Source of the DNA: JAXMCI01 sp046349435
GTDB taxonomy: Bacteria > Pseudomonadota > Alphaproteobacteria > Dongiales > Dongiaceae
Direction: 5' to 3'
DNA length: 64,000 nucleotides
NCBI GenBank assembly: GCA_046349435.1
Contig: JAXMCI010000040.1
Coordinates: 1 to 64,000 of the forward strand
Below are positions 24,759-32,888 of this stretch, piece by piece. The notes beneath the pieces were generated by a model. It did no database searches, had not been told where the DNA came from, and saw nothing but the letters and a program-made list of their open reading frames with translations. Numbering within the stretch: the stretch's first letter is position 1; the number at the start of each line of letters is the position of its first letter. Position numbers and translations under genes: made by a program.

Positions 24759-26028
24759 ACCGGCAGTCCAGGAGGCTGCGATCGAGGCGGAGATCCGCGC
24801 CGTCGGGCTGGCCGCGCGCGAGGCCGCCGCGCGGCTGGCGCTGGCCACGGCCGAGGCCAAGGCCGCGGCGCTCCGTGCCGCCGCCGCCGCGCTTCGCGCC
24901 GCCCAGCCGGCGCTGCTCGCCGCCAACGCCGAGGACGTCGCCGCATCGCGCCGCGCCGGCCTCTCCGCCGCCATGGTCGACCGGCTGCTGCTCGACCCCA
25001 GGCGGATCGCGGCGATGGCCGGCGGCCTCGAGGAGATCGCGGCCTTCCCCGATCCGGTCGGCACCGAGCTCGCCCGCTGGACGCGGCCGAACGGCCTCGA
25101 CATCGCCCGGGTGCGGGTGCCGATCGGGGTGATCGGCATCATCTACGAATCGCGCCCCAACGTGACGGCGGATGCCGGCGCGCTCTGCCTCAAGGCCGGC
25201 AACGCCGCGATCCTGCGCGGCGGCTCGGAGAGCTTCGCCTCCTCGCAGGCGATCCATCGCTGCCTGGTGCAGGGCCTCGCCGAGGCCGGGCTGCCGGAGA
25301 CGGCGATCCAGCTGGTCGGCACCCGCGACCGCGCCGCGGTCGGCGCCCTGCTGCGCCTGTCGGACTGCGTCGACGTGATCGTGCCGCGCGGCGGCCGCGG
25401 CCTGATCGAGCGGGTGCAGCAGGAGAGCCGGGTGCCCGTGCTGGCCCATCTCGAGGGCCTCAACCACACCTATGTCGACGGCGCCGCCGACCCGGCCAAG
25501 GCGCGCGCCATCGTGCTCAACGCCAAGATGCGCCGCACCGGCGTGTGCGGCGCCACCGAGACGCTGCTGGTCGACCGCGCCGCCCTCGGCCTGCTGCCCG
25601 GCATCCTGGCCGGGCTGATCGAGGCCGGCTGCGAGATCCGCGGCGACGCCGAGACCCGGGCGCTCGAGCCGCGCGCCCGGGCGGCGACCGAGGCCGACTG
25701 GGACACCGAGTATCTCGACGCCATCCTGGCGGTGCGGGTGGTCGACGGCGTCGAGGGCGCGCTCGCCCACATCGCCCGGCACGGCTCGCGCCACACCGAG
25801 GCGATCGTCACCGAGGACCGGGCGGCGGCGGAGCGCTTCCTGGCCGCGGTCGATGCCGGCATCGTGCTGCACAACGCCTCGACCCAGTTCGCCGACGGCG
25901 GCGAGTTCGGCATGGGGGCGGAGATCGGCATCGCCACCGGCAAGCTGCATGCCCGCGGCCCGGTCGGGGCCGAGCAGCTCACCATCTACAAGTACGTGGT
26001 CCGCGGCAGCGGCCAGGTCCGGCCCTGA
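24742..26028 (+). CDS. proA: Glutamate-5-semialdehyde dehydrogenase (gamma-glutamyl phosphate reductase)
   Basis: A 428-residue NADPH-dependent enzyme for the second step of proline synthesis. Landmarks are IYESRPNVTADAGALCLKAGNAAILRGG, the catalytic Cys region MRRTGVCGATETLLV and the C-terminal NASTQFADGGEFGMGAEIGIATGKLHARGPVG. The start is TTG at 24742 with GGGAGGG 6 bp upstream. Confidence 0.96.
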   Translation: MATALRPAVQEAAIEAEIRAVGLAAREAAARLALATAEAKAAALRAAAAALRAAQPALLAANAEDVAASRRAGLSAAMVDRLLLDPRRIAAMAGGLEEIAAFPDPVGTELARWTRPNGLDIARVRVPIGVIGIIYESRPNVTADAGALCLKAGNAAILRGGSESFASSQAIHRCLVQGLAEAGLPETAIQLVGTRDRAAVGALLRLSDCVDVIVPRGGRGLIERVQQESRVPVLAHLEGLNHTYVDGAADPAKARAIVLNAKMRRTGVCGATETLLVDRAALGLLPGILAGLIEAGCEIRGDAETRALEPRARAATEADWDTEYLDAILAVRVVDGVEGALAHIARHGSRHTEAIVTEDRAAAERFLAAVDAGIVLHNASTQFADGGEFGMGAEIGIATGKLHARGPVGAEQLTIYKYVVRGSGQVRP

Positions 26029-26654
26029 GCGAGGAGGAACCGAAGGGGCGGCACCGGCGCCGGGGGCTGCGCGTCGGCCTGCTCGGCGGGTCCTTCAACC
26101 CCGCCCATGAGGGCCACCGCCAGATCAGCCTGGAGGCGCTGGCCCGGCTGAGGCTCGATGCCGTCTGGTGGCTGGTCAGCCCGCAGAACCCGCTGAAGCC
26201 GGTCGCCGGCATGGCGCCGCTGGCCCAGCGCATGGCCGAGGCGCGGCGGGTCGCCCGCCACCCGCGCATCACGGTCACCGACATCGAGACCCGGCTCGGC
26301 ACCACCCACACCGCCGACACGCTGCGGCTGCTGTGCCGCCGCTTCCCCGGCCATCGCTTCGTCTGGCTGATGGGCGCCGATAACCTGCTCCAGATCGATC
26401 GCTGGAAGGACTGGCAGCAAATCTTTAACACCGTTCCGGTTGCGGTCTGGGCGCGGCCTTCCTATTGTTTTGAGGCGTTGGCCGCCAAGGCGGCGCGGCG
26501 CTTCGCCGGGGCCCGGCTGAAGGAGAGCCAGGGCGGCCTGCTTCCGGCGACCCGTCCGCCCGCCTGGGTGTTCGTCCATGGCCGGCTCAATCCTGCGTCG
26601 GCCACGGCGATCCGCGCCGCCCGGCGCGGCACGCCCGGACCCCGCGGCGGCTGA
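26025..26654 (+). CDS. nadD: Nicotinate-nucleotide adenylyltransferase
   Basis: A 209-residue enzyme that makes deamido-NAD from nicotinate mononucleotide and ATP. The nucleotidyltransferase motifs are GGSFNPAHEGH, the substrate region WLVSPQNPLK, MGADNLLQIDRWKDW and the C-terminal ATAIRAA (ISSTxIR-like). There is no ATG, GTG or TTG in frame anywhere near the first motif. The best start is a CTG at 26025 that overlaps the proA stop (CTGA); a second CTG lies at 26067. Start is uncertain, identity is not. Confidence 0.9.
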   Translation: MSEEEPKGRHRRRGLRVGLLGGSFNPAHEGHRQISLEALARLRLDAVWWLVSPQNPLKPVAGMAPLAQRMAEARRVARHPRITVTDIETRLGTTHTADTLRLLCRRFPGHRFVWLMGADNLLQIDRWKDWQQIFNTVPVAVWARPSYCFEALAAKAARRFAGARLKESQGGLLPATRPPAWVFVHGRLNPASATAIRAARRGTPGPRGG

Positions 26655-27085
26655 TGGAAGGAGACCGTCAAACCAGCCAGAGGATGACTGCCATAGCCAA
26701 TCCCACCAGGCGCGACCCGAGCCGAGAGCCGGTCAGCGCAGAGCTCGTCGAGCTCATCGAGAAGTCCCTGGACGACGACAAGGCCGAGAGCGTCGTCGTC
26801 ATCGATCTCCACGGAAAATCCAGCTTCGCCGACTACATGGTGATCGCCTCGGGCCGCTCGTCCAGGCAGGTCGGCGCGATGGCCGACCATCTCGCCATGA
26901 AGCTCAAGGCCGCCGGCGTCGCCGATGTCGGGGTCGAGGGCGCGCGGGTCGGCGACTGGGTGCTGATCGACGGCGGCGACGTCGTCGTCCACCTCTTCCG
27001 GCCCGAGATCCGCAGCTTCTACAATCTCGAGAAGATGTGGGGCATCGCGCTGCCGGAGCCGGACCGGGAGCTGGCGCTGGCCTAG
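26654..27085 (+). CDS. rsfS: Ribosome silencing factor RsfS (YbeB/Iojap)
   Basis: A 143-residue protein that binds L14 and blocks subunit joining. The core has DDDKAESVVVIDLHGKSSFADYMVIASGRSSRQVGAMADHL and GDWVLIDGGDVVVHLFRPEIRSFYNLEKMWG. The ATG at 26654 overlaps the nadD stop (TGATG); an ATG at 26684 is an alternative. The nadD-rsfS order is the usual alphaproteobacterial one; rlmH, which often follows, is absent here. Confidence 0.95.
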   Translation: MEGDRQTSQRMTAIANPTRRDPSREPVSAELVELIEKSLDDDKAESVVVIDLHGKSSFADYMVIASGRSSRQVGAMADHLAMKLKAAGVADVGVEGARVGDWVLIDGGDVVVHLFRPEIRSFYNLEKMWGIALPEPDRELALA

Positions 27086-27200
27086 CCGGCGCGCCGCCGC
27101 CCCCTCGTCCCGGCCTGTCGCGGGAGGAGGGCGACCAACGGTCCCGGGCGCGCCGCCCGGGATTGCAACCGCCGGCGGGGGGTGTACCATCGCCGGCGGG

Positions 27201-28028
27201 ATGGAGTCATCGTCGACAGGCGCGACGACCCGGACCGGCGGCGCGCCGGTGCTGGCGGTCGATCGGGTGTCAAAACGCTTCGGCGCGGTCGAGGCGCTGA
27301 GCGAGGTCAGCTTCTCGATCTCGGCCGGCGAGGTGGTGGCGCTGCTCGGCGACAACGGCGCCGGCAAGTCGACCCTGGTCAAGATCATCGCCGGCAGCAT
27401 CGCGCCCGATACGGGCCAGCTGCTCTTCGAGGGCCGCCCGGTGGCCTTCACCGGGCCGGGCGACGCCAAGGCGATCGGCATCGAGACGGTCTACCAGGAC
27501 CTCTCGCTGTGCCCCAACATGAACGTCGTCGCCAACTTCTTCATGGGCCGCGAGCTGACCCGCAACCTGCTCGGCCTCAAGGTGCTGCGCGAGCGCGCGA
27601 TGCGCGAGGAGACGGAGCGCAGCCTGCGCGAGATCGGCACCCGGATCCCCTCGGTGCTGACCGCCGTCGAGCATCTCTCGGGCGGCCAGCGCCAGGCGGT
27701 CGAGCTCTGCCGCTTCGTCCATTGGGGCGGCAAGCTGGTGCTGCTCGACGAGCCCTTCGCGGCACTCGGCGTGCGCCAGACCCATCGCGGGCTGGAGCTG
27801 ATCGAGCAGGTCAAGGCGCGCGGCGTGGCGGTGATCGTCATCACCCACAACATGCTGCATGCCTTCCAGGTGGCCGACCGCATCGTCGTGCTGCGCCAGG
27901 GCCGCATCGCCGGCCTGCGCGCCGTCGCCGAGACCACCACCGACGAGGTGGTCGAGCTGATCACCGGCGAGCGGATCGATCCGCGGCGGGGTGCCCCGGC
28001 AAGGCCGGCTGCCCCGCCCGGTGCATGA
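27201..28028 (+). CDS. Sugar ABC transporter ATP-binding protein, single-domain
   Basis: A 275-residue ATPase of the ribose/fructose importer class: Walker A GDNGAGKST, Q-loop TVYQDLSLCPNMNVVANFFMGRE, signature LSGGQRQAVEL, Walker B LVLLDEPFAALG and switch His in VITHNM. Unlike RbsA it has only one ABC domain, as in FrcA-type systems, so it would act as a homodimer. Binding protein and permease genes follow. Confidence 0.92.
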   Translation: MESSSTGATTRTGGAPVLAVDRVSKRFGAVEALSEVSFSISAGEVVALLGDNGAGKSTLVKIIAGSIAPDTGQLLFEGRPVAFTGPGDAKAIGIETVYQDLSLCPNMNVVANFFMGRELTRNLLGLKVLRERAMREETERSLREIGTRIPSVLTAVEHLSGGQRQAVELCRFVHWGGKLVLLDEPFAALGVRQTHRGLELIEQVKARGVAVIVITHNMLHAFQVADRIVVLRQGRIAGLRAVAETTTDEVVELITGERIDPRRGAPARPAAPPGA

Positions 28029-28068
28029 AGGGCTCACGGGTGAGGATCGACAATTGAGGGAGGACACC

Positions 28069-29121
28069 ATGCGCATGCACAGGCGTGCCGTGCTCGGCCT
28101 GATGGCGGCTCTCGCCGCCACCGCCGTCGCAGGCCCGAGCTTCGCCGCCGGCGAGAAGGGCACCATCTACTATCTCGCGCCGACCCTGTTCGACGAGTTC
28201 CAGGCCGAGACCAAGGACATGATCGAGCTGCTGTTCGGCGAGCTCGGCTACAAGGTGGTGACGCTCGACGCGCAGCAGCGCGCCGACCTGCAGAACAGCC
28301 AGATGGACGACGCCATCCTGCAGAAGCCCAAGGCGATCGTGCTGGCCGCGGTCGATTTCGACGCCATCTCGCCCGGCATCGAGAAGGCGCACGCCGCCAA
28401 GATCCCGATCATGGTCTACGACCGGCAGATCAAGAACCGGCCGGTCGAGTTCACCTCGGTCGCCGGCACCGTCGAGATCGGCCGGCTCTCGGGCGAGCAG
28501 GCGGCCAAGCTGCTCGCCGCCAAGTACGGCGGCACGCCCAAGGGCAAGATCCTCTCGGTGATGGGCGATTCGGGCGACAGCTACACGCTCGACATCGAGA
28601 AGGGCTTCGAGGAGGTGCTGTCGAAGTACCCGGACGTGAAGATCATCGCCAAGCCCTCGAAGGACTGGGAGCCGACCAACGCCGCCAACACGGTGCAGGA
28701 CCAGCTGCTGGTCAATTCCGACATCGACCTGATCTTCATCCATGCCGACCACCTCGCCCCGCCGATCGTCTCGGTGCTCGAGGGCAAGGGCAAGAAGAAG
28801 GGCGACATCATCATCGTCAACGCCACCGGCATGCCGGCCGGCCTGAAGCTGCTGCGCGACGGCTGGGTCTCGACCATCGTCGAGCAGCCGCTCTACGGGC
28901 AGGTCTACGGGCTCGCCATGTTCCTCGACAAGGTGATCAAGGGCGAGCCGATCAAGGCCGGCACCTACGACGTGGTCGGCCTGCCCTCGACGCTGACCCT
29001 CGAGACCTGGGGCCCCAACCTCAGCGTGCCCGGCGGCGTCATCACCAAGGACAACGTCGACGACAAGCGCTTCTGGGGCAATTTGAAGCCCCCCGGCGTC
29101 CCCGTCCCGACGGTGCCCTGA
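28069..29121 (+). CDS. Sugar ABC transporter substrate-binding protein
   Basis: A 350-residue periplasmic binding protein of the ribose-binding (Peripla_BP_4) fold. The signal peptide is RRAVLGLMAALAATAVAGPSFA. Typical segments are KAIVLAAVDFDAISPGIEKA, IPIMVYDRQIKNRPVEFTSV and GEQAAKLLAAKYG. GGGAGGA precedes the ATG at 28069. The sugar cannot be named from sequence. A family B repeat starts right after the stop. Confidence 0.9.
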   Translation: MRMHRRAVLGLMAALAATAVAGPSFAAGEKGTIYYLAPTLFDEFQAETKDMIELLFGELGYKVVTLDAQQRADLQNSQMDDAILQKPKAIVLAAVDFDAISPGIEKAHAAKIPIMVYDRQIKNRPVEFTSVAGTVEIGRLSGEQAAKLLAAKYGGTPKGKILSVMGDSGDSYTLDIEKGFEEVLSKYPDVKIIAKPSKDWEPTNAANTVQDQLLVNSDIDLIFIHADHLAPPIVSVLEGKGKKKGDIIIVNATGMPAGLKLLRDGWVSTIVEQPLYGQVYGLAMFLDKVIKGEPIKAGTYDVVGLPSTLTLETWGPNLSVPGGVITKDNVDDKRFWGNLKPPGVPVPTVP

Positions 29122-29240
29122 CTCCCTCTCCCACGGAGTGGGCGAGGGTCGGGGTGAGGGTGGTGCCGCCGGCTCCACCCTCACCCTCCCGTCGCTGACG
29201 CGACGGGTCCCTCCCTCTCCCGCCATCGCGGGCGAGGGCA
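29122..29240 (+). repeat. Dispersed repeat, family B, copy 2
   Basis: About 119 bp between the binding protein and permease genes: CTCCCTCTCCC arms, GGGGTGAGGGTGGTGCCGCC, CACCCTCACCCTCCCGTCG and CTCCCTCTCCCGCC...GGCGAGGG. It contains strong inverted repeats and could form an mRNA hairpin within the operon. Confidence 0.85.
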
Positions 29241-29276
29241 GTCTCGAGGGACCGTGCCGATGATCCGCCAGCCATC

Positions 29277-30284
29277 ATGACCGACTCCGCCGCCTCCGGC
29301 CGCCGGCTCAGCCGCGCGGCGCCGGCCGTGCGCTGGATGCTGGACAACCTCGTCTGGTTCATCCTGGCGGCGATCCTGGTGATCTGCTCGGTCGGCATCC
29401 CCGGCTTCTTCCAGATCGGCATCTTCCTCAACATCGCCTACCAGGCGACCTTCGTCGGCATCCTCGCGGTCGGCCTCTCCTTCTGCATCATCGCCGGCCA
29501 GATGGACCTCTCCATCGAGTCGGTGCTGGCCTTCTCGGCGATGCTGGCGGCCTATCTCTCCGGCCTCTCGACGGCGGCGGCCGGCACCGCCTGGCCGGGC
29601 CTCGTCTCGCTCGCCGTGGTGCTCGCCTTCGGCGCGATCACCGGCCTGGTCAACGCGTTCTTCGTCGTCCGGCTGAAGATCAACGCCTTCATCGTGACGC
29701 TGGCGATGTACATCGCGATCCGCGGCCTGGCGCTGATCCTGACCCGCGCCCGCTCGATCTTCGAGCTGCCGCCCTCGATGCGCTGGGTGGCCAACGCCGG
29801 CCTGCTGGGATTGCCGGTGCTGGTGCTGATCCTGATCGTCGTCTACGTCTTCTTCCACTTCGTGCTGACCCGCACCCGCTTCGGCCGCCACGTCTATCTC
29901 GTCGGCGGCAACCCGGTGGCGCCGTTCCGCGCCGGCATCAAGGTGAACCGGCTGGTGGTGCAGGTCTTCGTGCTGTCGGGCGTGCTCGCCGCCTTCGCCG
30001 GCTGGCTGCTGGCGGCGCGCACCAACGGGGCCACGCCCAATCTCGGGCTGGGCATGCTGTTCGAGGTGTTCGCCGCGGTGGTGATCGGCGGCGTCAGCCT
30101 GCAGGGCGGCGTCGGCCGGCTGTCCGGCGTCTTCGCCGGCGCCCTGCTGCTGAGCTCGATCAGCACCGCCATCAACATCATCGGGCTGGAGCCGCAATAC
30201 CTCCAGGTGGTCCGCGGCGGGCTGATGCTGGCGGCGGTCCTGCTCGACTCGCTGAAGCGGGGCCTCAGGCGCTTCTCGGAGTGA
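29277..30284 (+). CDS. Sugar ABC transporter permease
   Basis: A 335-residue permease of the RbsC/BPD_transp_2 family, rich in membrane spans (LVWFILAAILVICSVGIPGFF; ATFVGILAVGLSFCIIAGQMDLSIESVLAFSAM). GQMDLS and GGVSLQGGVGRLSG are family signatures. It forms the importer with the upstream ATPase and binding protein. A GTGA overlap links it to the MFS gene. Confidence 0.92.
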   Translation: MTDSAASGRRLSRAAPAVRWMLDNLVWFILAAILVICSVGIPGFFQIGIFLNIAYQATFVGILAVGLSFCIIAGQMDLSIESVLAFSAMLAAYLSGLSTAAAGTAWPGLVSLAVVLAFGAITGLVNAFFVVRLKINAFIVTLAMYIAIRGLALILTRARSIFELPPSMRWVANAGLLGLPVLVLILIVVYVFFHFVLTRTRFGRHVYLVGGNPVAPFRAGIKVNRLVVQVFVLSGVLAAFAGWLLAARTNGATPNLGLGMLFEVFAAVVIGGVSLQGGVGRLSGVFAGALLLSSISTAINIIGLEPQYLQVVRGGLMLAAVLLDSLKRGLRRFSE

Positions 30285-31531
30285 GCGACGGGCCGCTGGT
30301 CCGCGGCAGCGCCGCCTTCCGCCGCGCCAACCGGGCGCTGTTCGCCGCCGGCTTCTCGACCTACGCGCTGCTCTATTGCGTGCAGCCGCTGCTGCCGGTC
30401 TTCGCCGAGCACTACCGCATCAGCCCGGCCGAGAGCAGCCTCTGCCTGTCGCTGACCACGCTGCTGCTCGGCCCGGCCATGGTGGTGGCGAGCTCGCTCT
30501 CCGAGGCCTGGGGCCGCAAGCCGGTGATGGCCGCCTCGATCCTGCTCAGCGCGCTGCTGACGCTCGCCATGGCGGCGGCGCCGGGCTGGGGCTGGCTGCT
30601 CGCCGCCCGGGCGCTGATCGGCCTCACGCTCTCCGGCCTGCCGGCCGTGTCGATGGCCTATCTCGCCGAGGAGATGGAGGCCCGCTCGCTCGGCTACGCC
30701 ATGGGCCTGTTCATCGCCGGCTCGGCGGTCGGCGGCATGCTCGGGCGCGTCGGCACCGCCGCCATCGCCGACCAGCTCGGCTGGCCGCCGGCGGTGGCCC
30801 TGGTCGGGGTCGCCGGCCTGGTCGCCGCCGCGGTGCTGCACCGCGCGCTGCCGCCCTCGCGCCAGTTCCGGCCGCGGCCGCTGCGGCTGGGCGCGCTCGC
30901 CGGCTCGCTGTTCGGCCATGTCGGCGATCGCGGCCTGCCCTGGCTGTTCGCCGCCGGCTTCCTGCTGATGGGCAGCTTCGTCACCCTCTACAACTACAGC
31001 GGCTTCCGCCTGCTGGCGCCGCCCTTCGCCCTCAGCCAGACCGGCGCCGGCGCGATCTTCGCCGTCTACATCCTCGGCATGGTGGCCTCGCCCTGGGTCG
31101 GCTCGCTCTCCGGCCGGCTCGGCCGCCGCAAGGTGCTGTGGGCGACGGTGCTGGTCATGCTGCTCGGGCTGGCCCTGACCCTGGCCGAGAGCCTGGTCCC
31201 GGTCGCCGCCGGCATCGCCCTCTTCACCGTCGGCTTCTTCGGCGCCCACACCATCACCAGCAGCTGGGTCGGCCGCCGCGCCCGGCAGGCCCGCGCCCAG
31301 GCCTCAGCGCTCTATCTCTGCGCCTACTATCTCGGCGGCTCGGCCGCGGGGTGGCTCGGCGGGCTGTTCTGGGCGGACTACGGCTGGCCGGGCGTGGCGC
31401 TGCTGGTCGGCATCCTGCTGCTCGGCCTGCTCACCGTCGCCCTGCGGCTGATCTTCCTGCCGCCGCTGTCCGTCCCGGAGCAGAGAGGTTCACCCGACCT
31501 TGTCGGGGAAGAGGCCGGGCATCCATCGTGA
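30281..31531 (+). CDS. MFS transporter (arabinose-efflux / YnfM type)
   Basis: A 416-residue major facilitator protein with twelve predicted spans, starting at a GTG that overlaps the permease stop. Segments include CVQPLLPVFAEHYRISPAESSLCLSL, the loop 2-3 motif SSLSEAWGRKPVMAAS and FFGAHTITSSWVGRRAR. It resembles YnfM-like exporters of unknown substrate. Its last 42 bp overlap the end of the convergent fic gene, so the final residues (DLVGEEAGHPS) are antisense to Fic and may not be ancestral. Confidence 0.9.
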   Translation: MSDGPLVRGSAAFRRANRALFAAGFSTYALLYCVQPLLPVFAEHYRISPAESSLCLSLTTLLLGPAMVVASSLSEAWGRKPVMAASILLSALLTLAMAAAPGWGWLLAARALIGLTLSGLPAVSMAYLAEEMEARSLGYAMGLFIAGSAVGGMLGRVGTAAIADQLGWPPAVALVGVAGLVAAAVLHRALPPSRQFRPRPLRLGALAGSLFGHVGDRGLPWLFAAGFLLMGSFVTLYNYSGFRLLAPPFALSQTGAGAIFAVYILGMVASPWVGSLSGRLGRRKVLWATVLVMLLGLALTLAESLVPVAAGIALFTVGFFGAHTITSSWVGRRARQARAQASALYLCAYYLGGSAAGWLGGLFWADYGWPGVALLVGILLLGLLTVALRLIFLPPLSVPEQRGSPDLVGEEAGHPS

Positions 31532-32725
31532 CGCCACCGCGGCCGGGAAGGCGAGGCGCAGCGATGCGCGGGGCCCGTCCGATACCAGCACGCCCCGATC
31601 GAGGAGGGCCGAGACGGTGCGCCGGGCGTGGCGCGCCGTGGTACCCAGCAGAGCGCCGGCTTCGCCCCGCGGCAGCTCTCCGCGATAGAGGACGGCCTCG
31701 AGGATGGCGCCGGCCTTCGGCGGCAGCGCGCGCAAGCGCGTTTCCTCTTCTGCCCACATCAGGATTCGCGCGCGGAGCCGATCGGGCTGGACCAGGCTCT
31801 CCATGAACCTGACCTGGTCGATGCAGGTCTCGAGGAAGAAGCGGGTGAAGGACGCCAGCGCCTCCTCGCTCAAGTGCCCGCGGCCATCGAGGTCGTTCCG
31901 GCGGGGCAGGTCGCAGGCGGCGAGGTGCCCTTTGTAGGCTCCGACGTTGCGGGCCATGCCGCGGGCGACCGACCAGATGCCGCCGCTGTCGAGCAGGTCC
32001 AGGAGCATTGCGTGCGACATCAGGCGGGCAACGCGGCCGTTTCCATCCAGGAACGGGTGGATCCAGAGCAGCCGGTGATGCGCCGCGGCAGCGGCCAGAA
32101 TCGCGTCCGCCCGGCCGAGACCGCGATAGGCGGCCTCGAACCGCTCCATGAAGCGGGGCAGGGCGCCGGGGCTGACCGGCTCATGCCGCCCGACCGCGAC
32201 ATCCCGGGTGCGAAGCGCACCGGGCACGAGGCGAATGCGCTCGCCCGTGTCGGGGTCCGCCACCCAGAGCAGGTCGTCCGGCAGCAACGCGCCGAAGCGG
32301 CGGTGCGTCTCGCACAGGCCCTCCCGCCCGGAGGCGCGACCCCGCAGGCCGCCGGCATCGATCCATTGCTGCACGGCGATGTGCGCCCTGGCCTCAAGCT
32401 GCAGATCCCGCTTGCGGGGGTCGCTGCTGTAGTCGTCCCTCAGGGCGCGCTCGATGTCGATCGGGTGGGTGTCGTGGCCCTCGATGAGGTTGCTGTAGTA
32501 GCAGTTCATTGCACGGACCAGGTCCGCCAGAGCGGCATGGACCCGGTCGGGCAGGCTTCGTCGGAATCCGGCCGACGCGGCGGCGAGGTCGATCGCCAGA
32601 TCGGCGAGGGCGCCGCGATGACGCGAGGTCTCGCCGATCAGCATCGGCTCCATCAGCCCGACGGTCTCGCCGCGGTCCGGAACCGCCGGCGTGTCCGCTT
32701 TCCTGTCCGCATCTGAGCCGGTCAC
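31490..32725 (-). CDS. Fic-domain protein, class II (putative AMP transferase)
   Basis: A 411-residue protein. The Fic active motif is HPFLDGNGR (His223 to Arg231). An inhibitory helix of the S/T-x-x-x-E-G type is at residues 78-83 (SNLIEG) before the Fic domain, which defines class II with an in-protein autoinhibitory helix. The C-terminus (about 330-400) looks like a winged HTH (GEAGALLGTTARHARRTVSALLDRG). The expected activity is nucleotidyl transfer to a protein hydroxyl; target unknown. Its upstream region (32726-32760) is clearly more AT-rich than the surroundings. Confidence 0.9.
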   Translation of the reverse strand: MTGSDADRKADTPAVPDRGETVGLMEPMLIGETSRHRGALADLAIDLAAASAGFRRSLPDRVHAALADLVRAMNCYYSNLIEGHDTHPIDIERALRDDYSSDPRKRDLQLEARAHIAVQQWIDAGGLRGRASGREGLCETHRRFGALLPDDLLWVADPDTGERIRLVPGALRTRDVAVGRHEPVSPGALPRFMERFEAAYRGLGRADAILAAAAAHHRLLWIHPFLDGNGRVARLMSHAMLLDLLDSGGIWSVARGMARNVGAYKGHLAACDLPRRNDLDGRGHLSEEALASFTRFFLETCIDQVRFMESLVQPDRLRARILMWAEEETRLRALPPKAGAILEAVLYRGELPRGEAGALLGTTARHARRTVSALLDRGVLVSDGPRASLRLAFPAAVASRWMPGLFPDKVG

Positions 32726-32888
32726 AAGAAAACGATATCAGCTATTTAGAAGAATGACGACGGCTCGGTGCGACCCGCGAATGTCCGCTTCGAAGACCTG
32801 ACAAAAGCTGGTCCGGCCAGCGGCTACTCCGCCGCCCATGCCGCTCGGATGCGCGGCCCCCCTCCGTCCGCGCGGCGGCCCCGTGCCC

